Positions 8,622-16,790 of a stretch of DNA of 41,378 nucleotides are shown piece by piece. Numbering within the stretch: position 1 is the stretch's first letter; each line of letters opens with the position of its first letter. The notes beneath the pieces are model-generated. The model ran no database searches, had not been told where the DNA came from, and saw only the letters and a list, made by a program, of their open reading frames with translations. Both the position numbers and the translations under genes were made by a program. Source of the DNA: Synergistales bacterium (GTDB taxonomy: Bacteria; Synergistota; Synergistia; Synergistales; Aminobacteriaceae); contig BNVH01000026.1 in NCBI GenBank assembly GCA_025997955.1, positions 1-41,378 on the forward strand, in the 5' to 3' direction.

Positions 8622-8786
8622 CGACTAAAAAATATTAAATTATTTATGATACTATTGCATAGTAAGTAAAAAAATAAATCTCAAGAATTTTATTTTATAA
8701 ATTTTTTCTTTAATTTGGAATTATAGCATGAAGATGTTGCGGTCGGGCGCGTATCTTGCTAAACTCTTCAAGTGAGGTGATACGTA

Positions 8787-10346
8787 ATGAGAAAAGTTTT
8801 GGAGGCGTGGCTTAGAGGAGACATGTCCTCAACGTCGGGCAAGAAAACGAGAGACGGTCTGTCCGCGTCCCTTGATTTTCCTGTCGTGCCCGCTCTTCCT
8901 GTCGTGCCCGCTCTTCCTGTCGTGCCCGCTCTTCCTGTTGCGTATAGACTTCCAGTCATACCAAACCCCCCCGGCCTGCCAATTCATTCCGACCCTGAAC
9001 CGATCCCCGACCCTGAACTAATTTTTGAGGCGGAGCCAGAGGTCGAGACAGAGCCAGAACCGGAGGCCGAGACAGTCCCCGAGTTAATACCGGATCCCGC
9101 CAAGCCAGAACCAGAAACTGAACCTGATATAGAGCCTGAGCCAGAATCGGAACCTGAACCTGAAGCGATTCCTGAGCCGGAGCCCGAAGCCGTTATTGAG
9201 CCAGAACCAGAAACTGAACCTGATATAGAGCCTGAATCGGAACCTGAACCTGAAGCGATTCCTGAGCCGGAGCCCGAGCCAGAAGAGATCTCTGAGCCCG
9301 AACCCGACACGGAGCCCGAGCCGATACCCGAACTCGTCTTCGAGCCCGAGGCGGAGTCTGACGCGGAATATTCTCATACCCAGAGCGCGGAGGAGATAGA
9401 GCTCGCGCGTTTTACGGCGAGACTGAGAAATATTGAGAAAGCGCGGCTTGCCGCGTCACAAAGTAAGACTCGAGGTGTACCCGAAAGGTATAAGCGCCTT
9501 ATCGTCTTGGCTATGGTGGTCTTGCTCATCGTCGCGTCGTCTTTTATTCTCTACGGACAGTTGAGCGACGCTGACTCGCCCGACTTGATGAAACCACAGG
9601 AAAGCTCGGAAGAAGACTTGATAGAAAGCCCGAGGGAGGATTTGACGAGAGCTCCGCGGAAAAGCCCGGAGGAAATTTTGCAGGCAAGCCTAAAGGAGAC
9701 CGTGGAGGTTTTGGTAAAGACTTTGCCCGCCGCTATATCGCCTGACACCGCGCTTGCTGTGCCGGTATTGGACGACAGACCGAAGATTGAACCCAAACCA
9801 GAGACCAAGATTGAGCCTGAGGCTAAGCCCAAGCCCAAAGCGAAGCCAAAGCCCAAGCCAAAGGCCAAGGCTCCAAGAAAGAGCCCCAAATCTCAGACTC
9901 CGGAGGCCTTGACCGCGTCCAGAACGCTCGCAAACGAAACGAGCAAAGATATGCCGGCGCGCGTCGCGTTTACGCCGCATATATCAGCGCTTACTATAAT
10001 GAGATCTGAGTTTTTCAGATTAGGAGCCGCGCGGTTTCAAAACGGAGAGCCCCTCTTGGCCTTTCGCGCGTTCGAGGCCTGCCTTCGCTCAGAGGAAAAA
10101 GACGCCTTGCCCAATTTGGCGCACTTAGATAATGCCTTAGACGCCTTGGACACAAACGACGTTTTACTCTCAGAGTCCATACGCTTGAACCCCGACGACA
10201 GAGATCTTTATTTGAGCCTTATTCTGAGCGGCTCAAAATCGGGGCAGGACGAGCGTGACAGGCGCGAGCTCCTGTTCGATATATACTCTCACGCAAAAAG
10301 CCGATACGTGCAAAGTTCAGTCCTGTCGGAAGATGAGGGCGCTTAA
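8787..10346 (+). CDS. Pro/Glu-repeat single-pass membrane protein with C-terminal helical domain
   Basis: 519 residues, family not recognised. Order: an N-terminal 30 residues; three copies of PVVPAL from an 18-nt repeat; a long acidic region (about 66-195) of Glu-Pro dipeptides built from two near-identical ~85-nt blocks; a charged helix; a basic anchor (PERYKR) and one transmembrane helix (about 233-252, LIVLAMVVLLIVASSFILYG); a linker; a basic Lys-Pro stretch (about 330-360); and a C-terminal TPR-like helical domain. Positive charges before the helix suggest N-inside, leaving the acidic half in the cytoplasm and the KP stretch and helical domain outside. SD GAGGTG precedes the ATG. Looks like an envelope-spanning scaffold, but no function is assigned. 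Confidence 0.72.
   Translation: MRKVLEAWLRGDMSSTSGKKTRDGLSASLDFPVVPALPVVPALPVVPALPVAYRLPVIPNPPGLPIHSDPEPIPDPELIFEAEPEVETEPEPEAETVPELIPDPAKPEPETEPDIEPEPESEPEPEAIPEPEPEAVIEPEPETEPDIEPESEPEPEAIPEPEPEPEEISEPEPDTEPEPIPELVFEPEAESDAEYSHTQSAEEIELARFTARLRNIEKARLAASQSKTRGVPERYKRLIVLAMVVLLIVASSFILYGQLSDADSPDLMKPQESSEEDLIESPREDLTRAPRKSPEEILQASLKETVEVLVKTLPAAISPDTALAVPVLDDRPKIEPKPETKIEPEAKPKPKAKPKPKPKAKAPRKSPKSQTPEALTASRTLANETSKDMPARVAFTPHISALTIMRSEFFRLGAARFQNGEPLLAFRAFEACLRSEEKDALPNLAHLDNALDALDTNDVLLSESIRLNPDDRDLYLSLILSGSKSGQDERDRRELLFDIYSHAKSRYVQSSVLSEDEGA
8880..8933 (+). repeat. 18-nt tandem repeat, three perfect copies, in coding sequence
   Basis: The unit CCTGTCGTGCCCGCTCTT occurs three times and encodes PVVPAL. 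The unit length is a multiple of three, so copy-number change alters protein length without breaking the frame. Confidence 0.9.
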
Positions 10347-10400
10347 AATTTCAGGAGAAATTTCAGGAGAAATTTCAGGAGAAATTTCAGGAGAAATTTC
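10346..10400. repeat. 12-nt tandem repeat array with GAAATTTC palindromes
   Basis: Four units of AGGAGAAATTTC follow a partial unit AAATTTC. Each contains the self-complementary GAAATTTC, spaced 12 nt apart, and an SD-like AGGAG. The array starts at the stop codon of the repeat protein and ends about 50 nt before the LUD gene start. Confidence 0.9.
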
Positions 10401-10450
10401 AAGGGAAGCAAAATTTGTTGTAACTAAATACTATATTGGAGGTTTTAAAA

Positions 10451-11101
10451 ATGGCCGGACAGTTTGACGAAGCTCGCGCGAAGGCTAGCAAGGCTTTGGG
10501 TGATACGGTAGTAAAGGCGCTTGCCGAGAAGGGATACGAGGCGGAGTACGTCGCGTCAAAAGAAGAAGCCCTCGCGACGGTGCTGAAGTTGATTCCGTCG
10601 GGGGCGTCTGTGGGCATCCCTGGTACTGTGACGATACGCGAGATAGGCGCCTTTGAGAAGCTCGCCGAGCGCGGGTGCAAAATATATCAGCACTGGAACC
10701 CGTCCCTGACGCCTGAAGAGAGAGCTCAGGTTTTGGCCGACGAGAACGCGGCCGACTACTTCCTGACGAGCACAAACGCCCTCACGCGCGACGGAAGACT
10801 CGTCAATATCGACGGCAACGGCAACCGCGTTAGCGGTATGGCGTGGGGGCGCAACACGATAATCTACGTGATAGGCATCAACAAAGTCGTGAACAACTTA
10901 GACGAGGCCATATCGCGCGCGCGGGGGGCGTCAGTGCCCAACGTGCTGCGCCTTAACGGAAGTACGCCCTGCGCTCAGGTAGGCCACTGCGTAGACTGCA
11001 ATTCATCGGCTCGCATATGTAGAGCGCTTTTAATTATGGAAAGAGCCGTCGCCGGACGCAAAAACCACGTTGTTATCGTCGGCGAAAACTTGGGCTTTTA
11101 G
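10451..11101 (+). CDS. LUD-domain protein (LutC/DUF162-like)
   Basis: About 216 residues in the fold shared with lactate-utilisation proteins LutB/LutC. The conserved stretch SVGIPGTVTIREIG (near residue 55) and the C-terminal ARICRALLIMERAVAG are visible, plus three close cysteines in CAQVGHCVDC that could bind a metal or cluster. It lacks the ferredoxin domains of LutB, and no lutA/lutB lies nearby, so lactate oxidation is not implied. Start: ATG at 10451 with GGAGG 8 nt upstream; the earlier in-frame TTG at 10436 has no ribosome site. Followed 18 nt later by the asparaginase-like gene. Confidence 0.82.
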   Translation: MAGQFDEARAKASKALGDTVVKALAEKGYEAEYVASKEEALATVLKLIPSGASVGIPGTVTIREIGAFEKLAERGCKIYQHWNPSLTPEERAQVLADENAADYFLTSTNALTRDGRLVNIDGNGNRVSGMAWGRNTIIYVIGINKVVNNLDEAISRARGASVPNVLRLNGSTPCAQVGHCVDCNSSARICRALLIMERAVAGRKNHVVIVGENLGF

Positions 11102-11119
11102 CTTTCCTAAGGGGGAAAC

Positions 11120-12112
11120 GTGTCAAACAGAGATAAGATAGCGCTGATTTTAGCGGGCGGGCAGATAATTCTTAAAAGCCCGTTGCCTGAGCAGGATACC
11201 GTGCCTATTGAAGCCGAGGAAATTCTATCTCTTCTTCCGGAGAAGACTCAAGAGGCGCTGTTTTTTGTCAACTGGAGTCGGCAGCCTATTTCGCATTACA
11301 CGCTTCGTATGTGCGGAGACCTGATTCAGTTGGCCGGCCGTCAAATTGAGGAGGGATCGAGTGGCGTTGTGATGACCTGCGGGACTCAGTGCCTGACGGA
11401 GTTGGCCTATTTTGCCGACCTCGTTTGGAGCTACCCTCAGCCGCTCATACTGATTTCTTCCATAAACTACGCAAATTCCCCGGGCTCCGAAACAGCTCTC
11501 AGCATATCGCAAGCCGTCAGCGCCGCCGGGTCTCAGGCATGTTGGGGGCAGGGTGTTCTTGTGTGCGCTCAGGACGCGCTTTACGCCGCGAGAGAGGTGT
11601 CTCTCATCTCAAACTACTCCCGCGCCGGGTGCATGGCCCTTTTGTACGGCCCAGTGGCGGAGTTTTTTGAGCCCCGCGGTTGCTTGTCGCTTCGTCGCTC
11701 TCCTCACAGGGGCAAAGTGATGGATATAAAAACCATACCGGCTCGCCACGTCGAGATTCTGAGCGCGTCTTTGGGCGGCGGCGACGTCGTGTTCAGCGCG
11801 CTCGTGGAGCATGCCGAGGAGTTAGACGGGCTTGTCATATCCGCTTTTGGGGGAGGGGATATCCCCCCTTCATGGGTTCCGCTTTTGCGCAAGATAATGC
11901 GCGTGGGCAAGCCGATTGTTTTGGCGTCCCGCTGCGCTATGGGGCGCGTCCAAGCCGGGACATATTTCGAGGGAAGCGCTAAGCATCTCTTGGAGATGGA
12001 TTTATTCAGCGCCGGCACTCTGACGCCTTTGCAAGCGCGCATAAAATTGGCCGTCGGTCTTGGCGCGGAAATCTCCGGACAAGCGCTGCGCGAATATATG
12101 CTTGATGAATAA
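11120..12112 (+). CDS. Asparaginase-like protein with altered catalytic motifs
   Basis: 330 residues, the length of type I/II L-asparaginases, with the overall pattern of the family: an N-terminal beta-strand and GG loop, a second loop before the first long helix (LTELAYFADLVW), LDGLVISAFGGGDIP at about 235-250, and PIVLASRCAMGRV in the C-terminal domain. The two catalytic loops are changed: TGGTI-type is AGGQI, and THGTDT-type is TCGTQC, so both nucleophile/base threonines and the Asp are replaced. Active asparaginase function is therefore doubtful. A ligand-binding or structural role, or a different reaction, is possible. GTG start with AGGGGG upstream; 24 nt before der. Confidence 0.72.
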   Translation: MSNRDKIALILAGGQIILKSPLPEQDTVPIEAEEILSLLPEKTQEALFFVNWSRQPISHYTLRMCGDLIQLAGRQIEEGSSGVVMTCGTQCLTELAYFADLVWSYPQPLILISSINYANSPGSETALSISQAVSAAGSQACWGQGVLVCAQDALYAAREVSLISNYSRAGCMALLYGPVAEFFEPRGCLSLRRSPHRGKVMDIKTIPARHVEILSASLGGGDVVFSALVEHAEELDGLVISAFGGGDIPPSWVPLLRKIMRVGKPIVLASRCAMGRVQAGTYFEGSAKHLLEMDLFSAGTLTPLQARIKLAVGLGAEISGQALREYMLDE

Positions 12113-12136
12113 AACGGAGGACAAGGTGATGAAACA

Positions 12137-13468
12137 GTGCCGATAGTGGCCGTCGTGGGGAGACCCAACGTCGGGAAGTCGTCCCTTTTCAACAGAATGG
12201 TAGGCAGACGTGAGGCGATAGTCGACGACAGACCTGGCGTTACCAGAGACAGGCTTTATGGTGAGGTTGAGTGGAAGTCGCGAGAGTTTTACGCCATCGA
12301 TACAGGTGGCATTCTGGGCGAGGAGACGTCTTTTAGCGCCGGCATAGAAGAGCACGTAAAGCAAGCCCTCAGTGAATGCGATTTGGCCGTCATGGTCATA
12401 GACGGTATAACGGGAGTTACGCCGCCGGACGAGGCTGTGGCGGACTTTTTGCGCCGCAGCCGACGTCCCGTTGTCGTAGCGGTCAATAAAATAGACGACC
12501 CCAAGCACGAGATAAGAATCGCCGACGCTTACACTCTCGGTTTTGACGACGTAATAGGCCTCAGCGCGTTGCATAAGCGCAATATAGACGAGCTTCTCGA
12601 CAAAATCGTAGAGATTTTGCCCGATATACCGGACATCAGAACCAACGACGAGATAAGGGTCTCCATAGTGGGGCGTCCCAACGTCGGAAAATCGAGCCTG
12701 CTGAATAAACTCGCCAAAGAAGAACGCTCGCTCGTCAGTCCCATAGCCGGGACGACGCGCGACCCGGTTGATACGTCCGTCGTGCTCGACGGACGTATGT
12801 TCAGACTTGTGGACACGGCCGGCCTGCGCAAAAGGGCGCGCATGGACTCGGACGTAGAGTACTACTCGTTTGTGAGGACGCTAAGCGCCGTAGACCGCTC
12901 GGACTTGGCCATGTTGCTTATGGACGCGGGTGACCCATGCACCGATTTGGACAAAAAAATAGCCGCCCACGTCGTGAAAAAGGGACGCGGGCTTGTGCTG
13001 ATACTCAACAAATGGGACTTGGTATCCGCGAAGGGAAGGCCCGGCGACAAGATGACCGCCAAGATACGGGACGAAATGCCGTTCTTGCCCTGGGCGCCCA
13101 TTTTGTTTTCGTCGGCGCTGAACGGCAGGGGCGTCCAGAAGGTGGCCAAAAGCGCCATAACCGTATTTGAAAACCGCCGCCACCGCATACCCACTAACGC
13201 GCTGAACCGCCTCATGCGCGACGTTTTGGCCTTTGACCGATTGCCGTCTAACAAGCGCGGCAAGGCCCTGAAGGTCTATTATTGCCTCCAGTCCGACATA
13301 GAGCCGCCCACGTTCGTATTTTTCGTCAACGACCCAGACATAGTCGACAGCTCTTTCGAGAACCATATCCTAAAAGAACTGAGGACGCTCGGCGCGGCGA
13401 CGGACAGCGATTTTGTGGGAAGTCCCATACGTATATATTGGCGCGGAAAAAACGAAAAGGATGAGTGA
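12137..13468 (+). CDS. der: Ribosome biogenesis GTPase Der (EngA)
   Basis: Double-GTPase protein that assists 50S subunit assembly. 443 residues, normal length. Two G domains in tandem: the first has GRPNVGKSS at about residue 8 and DTGG (G3), with NKID as G4; the second has GRPNVGKSS at about residue 181, DTAG, and NKWD. The C-terminal KH-like domain follows (about 355-435, YYCLQSDIEPPTFVFFVNDP). Start GTG at 12137. Its 3' end overlaps the next gene by 4 nt. Confidence 0.97.
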   Translation: MPIVAVVGRPNVGKSSLFNRMVGRREAIVDDRPGVTRDRLYGEVEWKSREFYAIDTGGILGEETSFSAGIEEHVKQALSECDLAVMVIDGITGVTPPDEAVADFLRRSRRPVVVAVNKIDDPKHEIRIADAYTLGFDDVIGLSALHKRNIDELLDKIVEILPDIPDIRTNDEIRVSIVGRPNVGKSSLLNKLAKEERSLVSPIAGTTRDPVDTSVVLDGRMFRLVDTAGLRKRARMDSDVEYYSFVRTLSAVDRSDLAMLLMDAGDPCTDLDKKIAAHVVKKGRGLVLILNKWDLVSAKGRPGDKMTAKIRDEMPFLPWAPILFSSALNGRGVQKVAKSAITVFENRRHRIPTNALNRLMRDVLAFDRLPSNKRGKALKVYYCLQSDIEPPTFVFFVNDPDIVDSSFENHILKELRTLGAATDSDFVGSPIRIYWRGKNEKDE

Positions 13469-14649
13469 ACAAGATGGATATAGCGAAACGAGCCAAAGAA
13501 CTGTCCGAATATATAATATCTATAAGGCGCGAGCTTCACTCCTGCCCCGAGATTGACCACGATTTGCCCGTTACCGAAAGCGTCATAGCGCGCGAACTTT
13601 CTAAGCTCGGGCTTGACGATGTGAAGTCGGGCCAAGGAAGCGGGCACGGAATCTACGCCACGCTCAATGGCAAAAGAGACGGAGATGTATTGGCTATAAG
13701 GTCCGACATGGACGCCCTTCCAGTGAAAGAGAATACGGACCTGCCGTTCGCGTCGCAAAACAACTTTATGCACGCCTGCGGGCACGACGCCCACGTCGCC
13801 ATGCTTCTCGGGGCCGCTCGTATTTTGTCCGAACAACGCGAAGAACTGCCCGGGACGGTGCGCTTCATCTTTCAGCCGGCCGAGGAGACCATAGGCGGCG
13901 CAACTTCTATGATAAAAAGCGGCGCTCTCGAAAACCCCGAAGTCAACGAGATAATCGCCATTCATACAGGAAATCTCTGGAGCGGCGTAGCGCCTGGCGC
14001 CATCGGTTTTCGCGCCGGCGCCATGATGGCCGCGACAAACGCCTTTAAGATAACGCTGCACGGACATGGAGGACATGGCGCCACGCCCCATCTGACCGTT
14101 GACCCTATTGTAATGGCCGCCGAGGTCATATCGGAGCTTCAGACTCTCATAAGCCGCGAGATAAACCCGTTTGACCCGGCCGTCCTGACCGTCGGGAGAA
14201 TAGAGGGCGGAACCGCGCACAATATCATCGCGGAGAGCTGCGAGATGCGGGCGATGTTCAGGGCGTTCAGTCCAAAGGTCGCGGAGCTTCTCAAAGAGCG
14301 CGTCGTCGCCACGGTCAAAGGTATAGCCAAGACCATGAGGGGAAGCGCCGATGTCGACTTTTTCCTCGATATTCCAGCGGTGATGAATGATAAAAACATA
14401 GCGCTGAAGATGCGCAACGTCGTGAGCGAGTCTCTTGGTTCAGAGTACGCGCAGGAGTTGGAACTTCCGTCGTCGGTGAGCGAGGACTTCGCTTTTTATC
14501 TTCAAAAAATACCGGGCGCGCTTTTCTTTCATAGCGCCGCTCTGAGCGAGGGGCACAACTATCCGCACCACAACCCGAAGTTCGATATAGACGAGTCCAC
14601 CCTCTGGAGCGGCGCGGCGTCTCTTGCGGCTTACGCGCTTAGGAGATAA
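13465..14649 (+). CDS. M20 family metallo-amidohydrolase
   Basis: 394 residues, the usual length of the M20D/AmhX-HipO-type enzymes (N-acyl-amino-acid or peptide amidohydrolases). Visible metal/catalytic motifs: RRELHSCPE near the start, RSDMDALPV (metal Asp), HACGHDAHVAMLLGAA (metal His/Cys and His) and FQPAEE (catalytic/metal Glu pair). The dimerisation lid lies at about 180-295 and a C-terminal metal His is in HNYPHHNP. Exact substrate is not determinable. It overlaps der by 4 nt with GTG as start (ATG at 13474 is an alternative). In an amino-acid fermenter it may release amino acids from conjugates. Confidence 0.9.
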   Translation: MNKMDIAKRAKELSEYIISIRRELHSCPEIDHDLPVTESVIARELSKLGLDDVKSGQGSGHGIYATLNGKRDGDVLAIRSDMDALPVKENTDLPFASQNNFMHACGHDAHVAMLLGAARILSEQREELPGTVRFIFQPAEETIGGATSMIKSGALENPEVNEIIAIHTGNLWSGVAPGAIGFRAGAMMAATNAFKITLHGHGGHGATPHLTVDPIVMAAEVISELQTLISREINPFDPAVLTVGRIEGGTAHNIIAESCEMRAMFRAFSPKVAELLKERVVATVKGIAKTMRGSADVDFFLDIPAVMNDKNIALKMRNVVSESLGSEYAQELELPSSVSEDFAFYLQKIPGALFFHSAALSEGHNYPHHNPKFDIDESTLWSGAASLAAYALRR

Positions 14650-14650
14650 T

Positions 14651-14690
14651 AAGTAAAAGGGGGGGCGGACACGCGTGTCCGCCCCTACTT
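14651..14690. terminator. Perfect palindrome / bidirectional terminator between convergent genes
   Basis: GGGGCGGAC-ACGCGT-GTCCGCCCC (14662-14685) is a perfect palindrome, extended by AAGTA (14651-14655) and TACTT (14686-14690). It has no T-run, so it resembles an intergenic repeat as much as a classical terminator. It sits between the convergent M20 and prolyl-tRNA editing genes. Confidence 0.65.
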
Positions 14691-14699
14691 ACGTATCCG

Positions 14700-15191
14700 T
14701 CATTTCAAATTTATGACGCGGATACCGTTGCCGTTGCTTTCGATAATTTTTTTCAAACTGTCCCATGAGAGCCAGATGGTTGCGGTGTTGTCGTTGGGAT
14801 GCACGCCAAGGCGGGCTTTGTTCGTCAAATCCCTATCGACGACAACCTCGACGGCGTGTTCGGTGTCGTTAATGACGCCAAGAGGGGAAACCGCGCCCTT
14901 CGTCAGCTTCATATACTTTTCCAACCGCTCCTCCGACGCGAAGCTGAGCGCGGAACAGCCGAGAATCGCGCGAATGGCCTTCAGGTCGGCCGTCTTATCT
15001 TTTTGTAATAAAACCAGAAAATGGCGTTTGCCCTTAGCGTCGCGCAGAAAGAGATTTTTCACGACGTCGCCCTTTTTATCCAAACCGAGCGACTCCATAG
15101 CCTCAATCGTGTAAACAGGCTCGTGAGAGTCTATTTCATAGGCAATTCCCATCTCGTCCAACCGTTTCAGGACCGCGTCCCGCATTTCCAT
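14700..15191 (-). CDS. Prolyl-tRNA editing protein (YbaK/ProX family deacylase)
   Basis: 163 residues, a single-domain trans-editing enzyme of the YbaK/INS family, likely hydrolysing Ala- (or Cys-) tRNA(Pro). The motifs fit the ProXp-ala/PrdX branch: VYTIEAMESLG at about 27, DVVKNLFLRD at about 45 (with the conserved Lys), and KGAVSPLGVIND at about 108. The ATG at 15191 is chosen because GAGG lies 10 nt upstream; the upstream GTG at 15200 is too close to it. PrdX homologues often sit in proline-reductase loci, but no prd gene is seen here; the neighbour is a broken glycine-reductase locus. Confidence 0.88.
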   Translation of the reverse strand: MEMRDAVLKRLDEMGIAYEIDSHEPVYTIEAMESLGLDKKGDVVKNLFLRDAKGKRHFLVLLQKDKTADLKAIRAILGCSALSFASEERLEKYMKLTKGAVSPLGVINDTEHAVEVVVDRDLTNKARLGVHPNDNTATIWLSWDSLKKIIESNGNGIRVINLK

Positions 15192-15250
15192 AAGAGACAC
15201 ACCTCACAAGGTACAGAATGAATTAATTATCTTACTCGGCTTATTATATC

Positions 15251-16474
15251 CTACAGTCCCCTGAATAGAATGATGAGAAGCGCTATGGGAATGAGATAAG
15301 AAACCAAGGGTTTCCACCAGGCGGCGACCCTGAGAACGCCGGTCGCGCCCACGTTGCACTCGTCGCGGTAGTTATTGAACTTCCAGACTAAAGCCGTGTA
15401 AAGGGCCACAAGCAGGGCGTCGATAGGCATCATGATGTTGCCCGAAAGATAGTCCGCGAAGTCGAAAATAGTCATGCCCATTATTTTATAGTCGCCCCAT
15501 GAGCTAAGAGAGAGAATGGACGGAACGCCGAGAATGAACATGATTGCGAGCACTGTCCATGTTGACTTCTTGCGGCTGACGTTGAAGTACTCGGCGAAAC
15601 TCGCCGCGGGCGCTTCGAGATACCCAAGGGCGGACGTGAAACCGGCCACCGCGACAAGAAAGAAGAACAAAGCTCCCCATATCGCGCCACCCGTCATTTT
15701 TCCGAATATAACGGTCATCGTCTCAAAAAGCAGACTGGGGCCGCTGCTTGGATCCATGCCGTAGCAGAAAATGGTCGGGAAAATAACCACGCCCGCGATA
15801 AAGGCGAAAATGGTATCGGCGGAGATAATCCAGCAGCAGTCAACTGGGACGTCGCTGTCTGGTTTCAGGTACGACCCGTAGACGACGGCCGTCGATATGC
15901 CTATTCCTATGGAGAAGAAAGACTGTCCTAATGCCGCGAGAACCGCCTGGGGCGTTATTTTAGTGAAATCAGGAGTGATGTACCAAATTAAACCCTCGTA
16001 GGCCGTCTTTGCCCCTTCGACCTGAGGCGTCGTCATGAGAGAGCGCACGGCAAAGACGAGCAGCATGATACCGAGGAACGGGAGCAGCCACTTGCACGCT
16101 TTTTCGACGCCGTCCTTCAGACCGCGGGTGACCGTAAACCCTAACGCGGCGTAGACGATGACGGTATATATCGTCATCTCTATCGGATCGGCGATAAACG
16201 CGTCGTACATGGCTTTCGCGTCAGCCGGAGCTAAATTGTTGAAAGAACCGGACATAGCTTTGACGACGTAGGCGAGCATCCAGCCTATGATGACTAAGTA
16301 ATAGGACAGCAGAACGATACAGGCGATGCATCCCACCCAGCCTATGAGCGACCAGGGCGACGGTTTGTCGCCGTTCAGCTTTCTCATACCGACTATGGGA
16401 GTCAGCTTGACTTTGCGCCCCAGACCTATCTCGGCTATAAAAAGAGGGTTAGCTAACAGTATATTAAAATATAT
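15251..16474 (-). pseudogene. Sodium-dependent amino-acid/neurotransmitter symporter (SNF family), N-terminus lost
   Basis: Reading back past the ATG at 16387, the frame stays open and family-like: NPLFIAEIGLGRKVKLTPI is the conserved segment that follows TM2. Everything before it (TM1 and TM2, with the Na+ and substrate site) is missing, and a TGA lies at 16475-16477. The remaining ~400 residues keep about ten transmembrane helices (for example WSLIGWVGCIACIVLLSYY, SFFSIGIGISTAVVYGSY). A LeuT-fold transporter without TM1 should not work. The break coincides with a transposon-like remnant, so I read it as deletion rather than a short natural form. Confidence 0.8.
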
Positions 16475-16536
16475 TCAAACATATCTAATAGTGTCCAAAA
16501 TGGATAGATTGCTCAAGATCATGTGCAAAATTTTTG
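16475..16536. other. Unassigned AT-rich stretch at the deletion junction
   Basis: Between the in-frame stop that ends the transporter remnant and the promoter-like boxes I see no coding match. It may be the left part of the inserted element. On the minus strand a longer open frame crosses this area, but its codons do not look coding apart from one short TnpB-like stretch. Confidence 0.4.
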
Positions 16537-16564
16537 TTGCAAAGCCTTTGTTTCTCGCTATAAT
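16537..16564 (+). promoter_or_regulatory. Sigma-70-like promoter reading into the TnpB/RNA remnant
   Basis: TTGCAA (16537-16542), 16-nt spacer, TATAAT (16559-16564). This is the best match to consensus in the window and no protein gene follows it; what follows is a chain of hairpins. Confidence 0.55.
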
Positions 16565-16790
16565 GCTATTAATGCCAAAAACCAAGGCATAGCACTTTGA
16601 AAACTGAATATAGGCGGTTGTTCGGGGAAGTCCCGAACGTAAAATATTCAACGCCAAAACAAAAAATAAGCATTGGCCGTCAGTTCGACGGTGACAGCCT
16701 GTGGAGAGACGCGCGCAACAAGGCCGCTCTGTGAAGCAGGAACTCAACATCAAAGCTACCTATGCGTAGGTTTGAGTAAGTTTGAGAGAA
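16565..16790 (+). ncRNA. Candidate structured RNA, omegaRNA-like, of an IS605/IS1341-type element
   Basis: Downstream of the promoter the plus strand folds repeatedly. TGCTAT...ATGCC pairs with GGCATAGCA (16564-16594). GTTCGGG/CCCGAAC (16620-16638) is a perfect hairpin. GAATAT (16606-16611) can pair with ATATTC (16644-16649) while GGCGGTTG (16613-16620) pairs with CAACGCC (16649-16655), a crossing arrangement, that is a pseudoknot. CCGTC/GACGG (16677-16691) and ACCTA/TAGGT (16758-16771) inside CTCAA/TTGAG (16743-16776) close the 3' end. The 3' half overlaps TnpB-like codons on the same strand, as omegaRNAs overlap the end of tnpB. Identification as omegaRNA is inference. Confidence 0.45.

Noticed and set aside
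9084..9377. Minus-strand frame rich in Arg/Leu/Phe/Gly across the EP repeat
   Set aside because: It is the complement of the Glu-Pro codon repeats; low complexity and no start signal.
10346..10400. CRISPR-like array
   Set aside because: Units are contiguous 12-mers with no spacers; a simple tandem repeat.
13279..14220. 313-codon open frame on the minus strand under der and the M20 gene
   Set aside because: It is antisense to two clearly conserved genes and shows no family features; a shadow of GC-biased codon use.
14662..14685. Recombination site (dif-like or attachment site)
   Set aside because: A plain GC-rich palindrome between convergent genes with no integrase or direct repeats nearby; a terminator/repeat is simpler.
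14700..15191. Part of a proline-reductase (prd) locus
   Set aside because: The gene resembles PrdX, but no prdA, prdB or other prd gene is adjacent; the family also occurs alone as a tRNA editing enzyme.
16475..16753. Minus-strand frame containing ALNILRSGL, like a TnpB zinc/RuvC-III region
   Set aside because: The surrounding residues do not fit TnpB, and the better-supported TnpB C-terminus is on the plus strand; the match is short enough to be chance.
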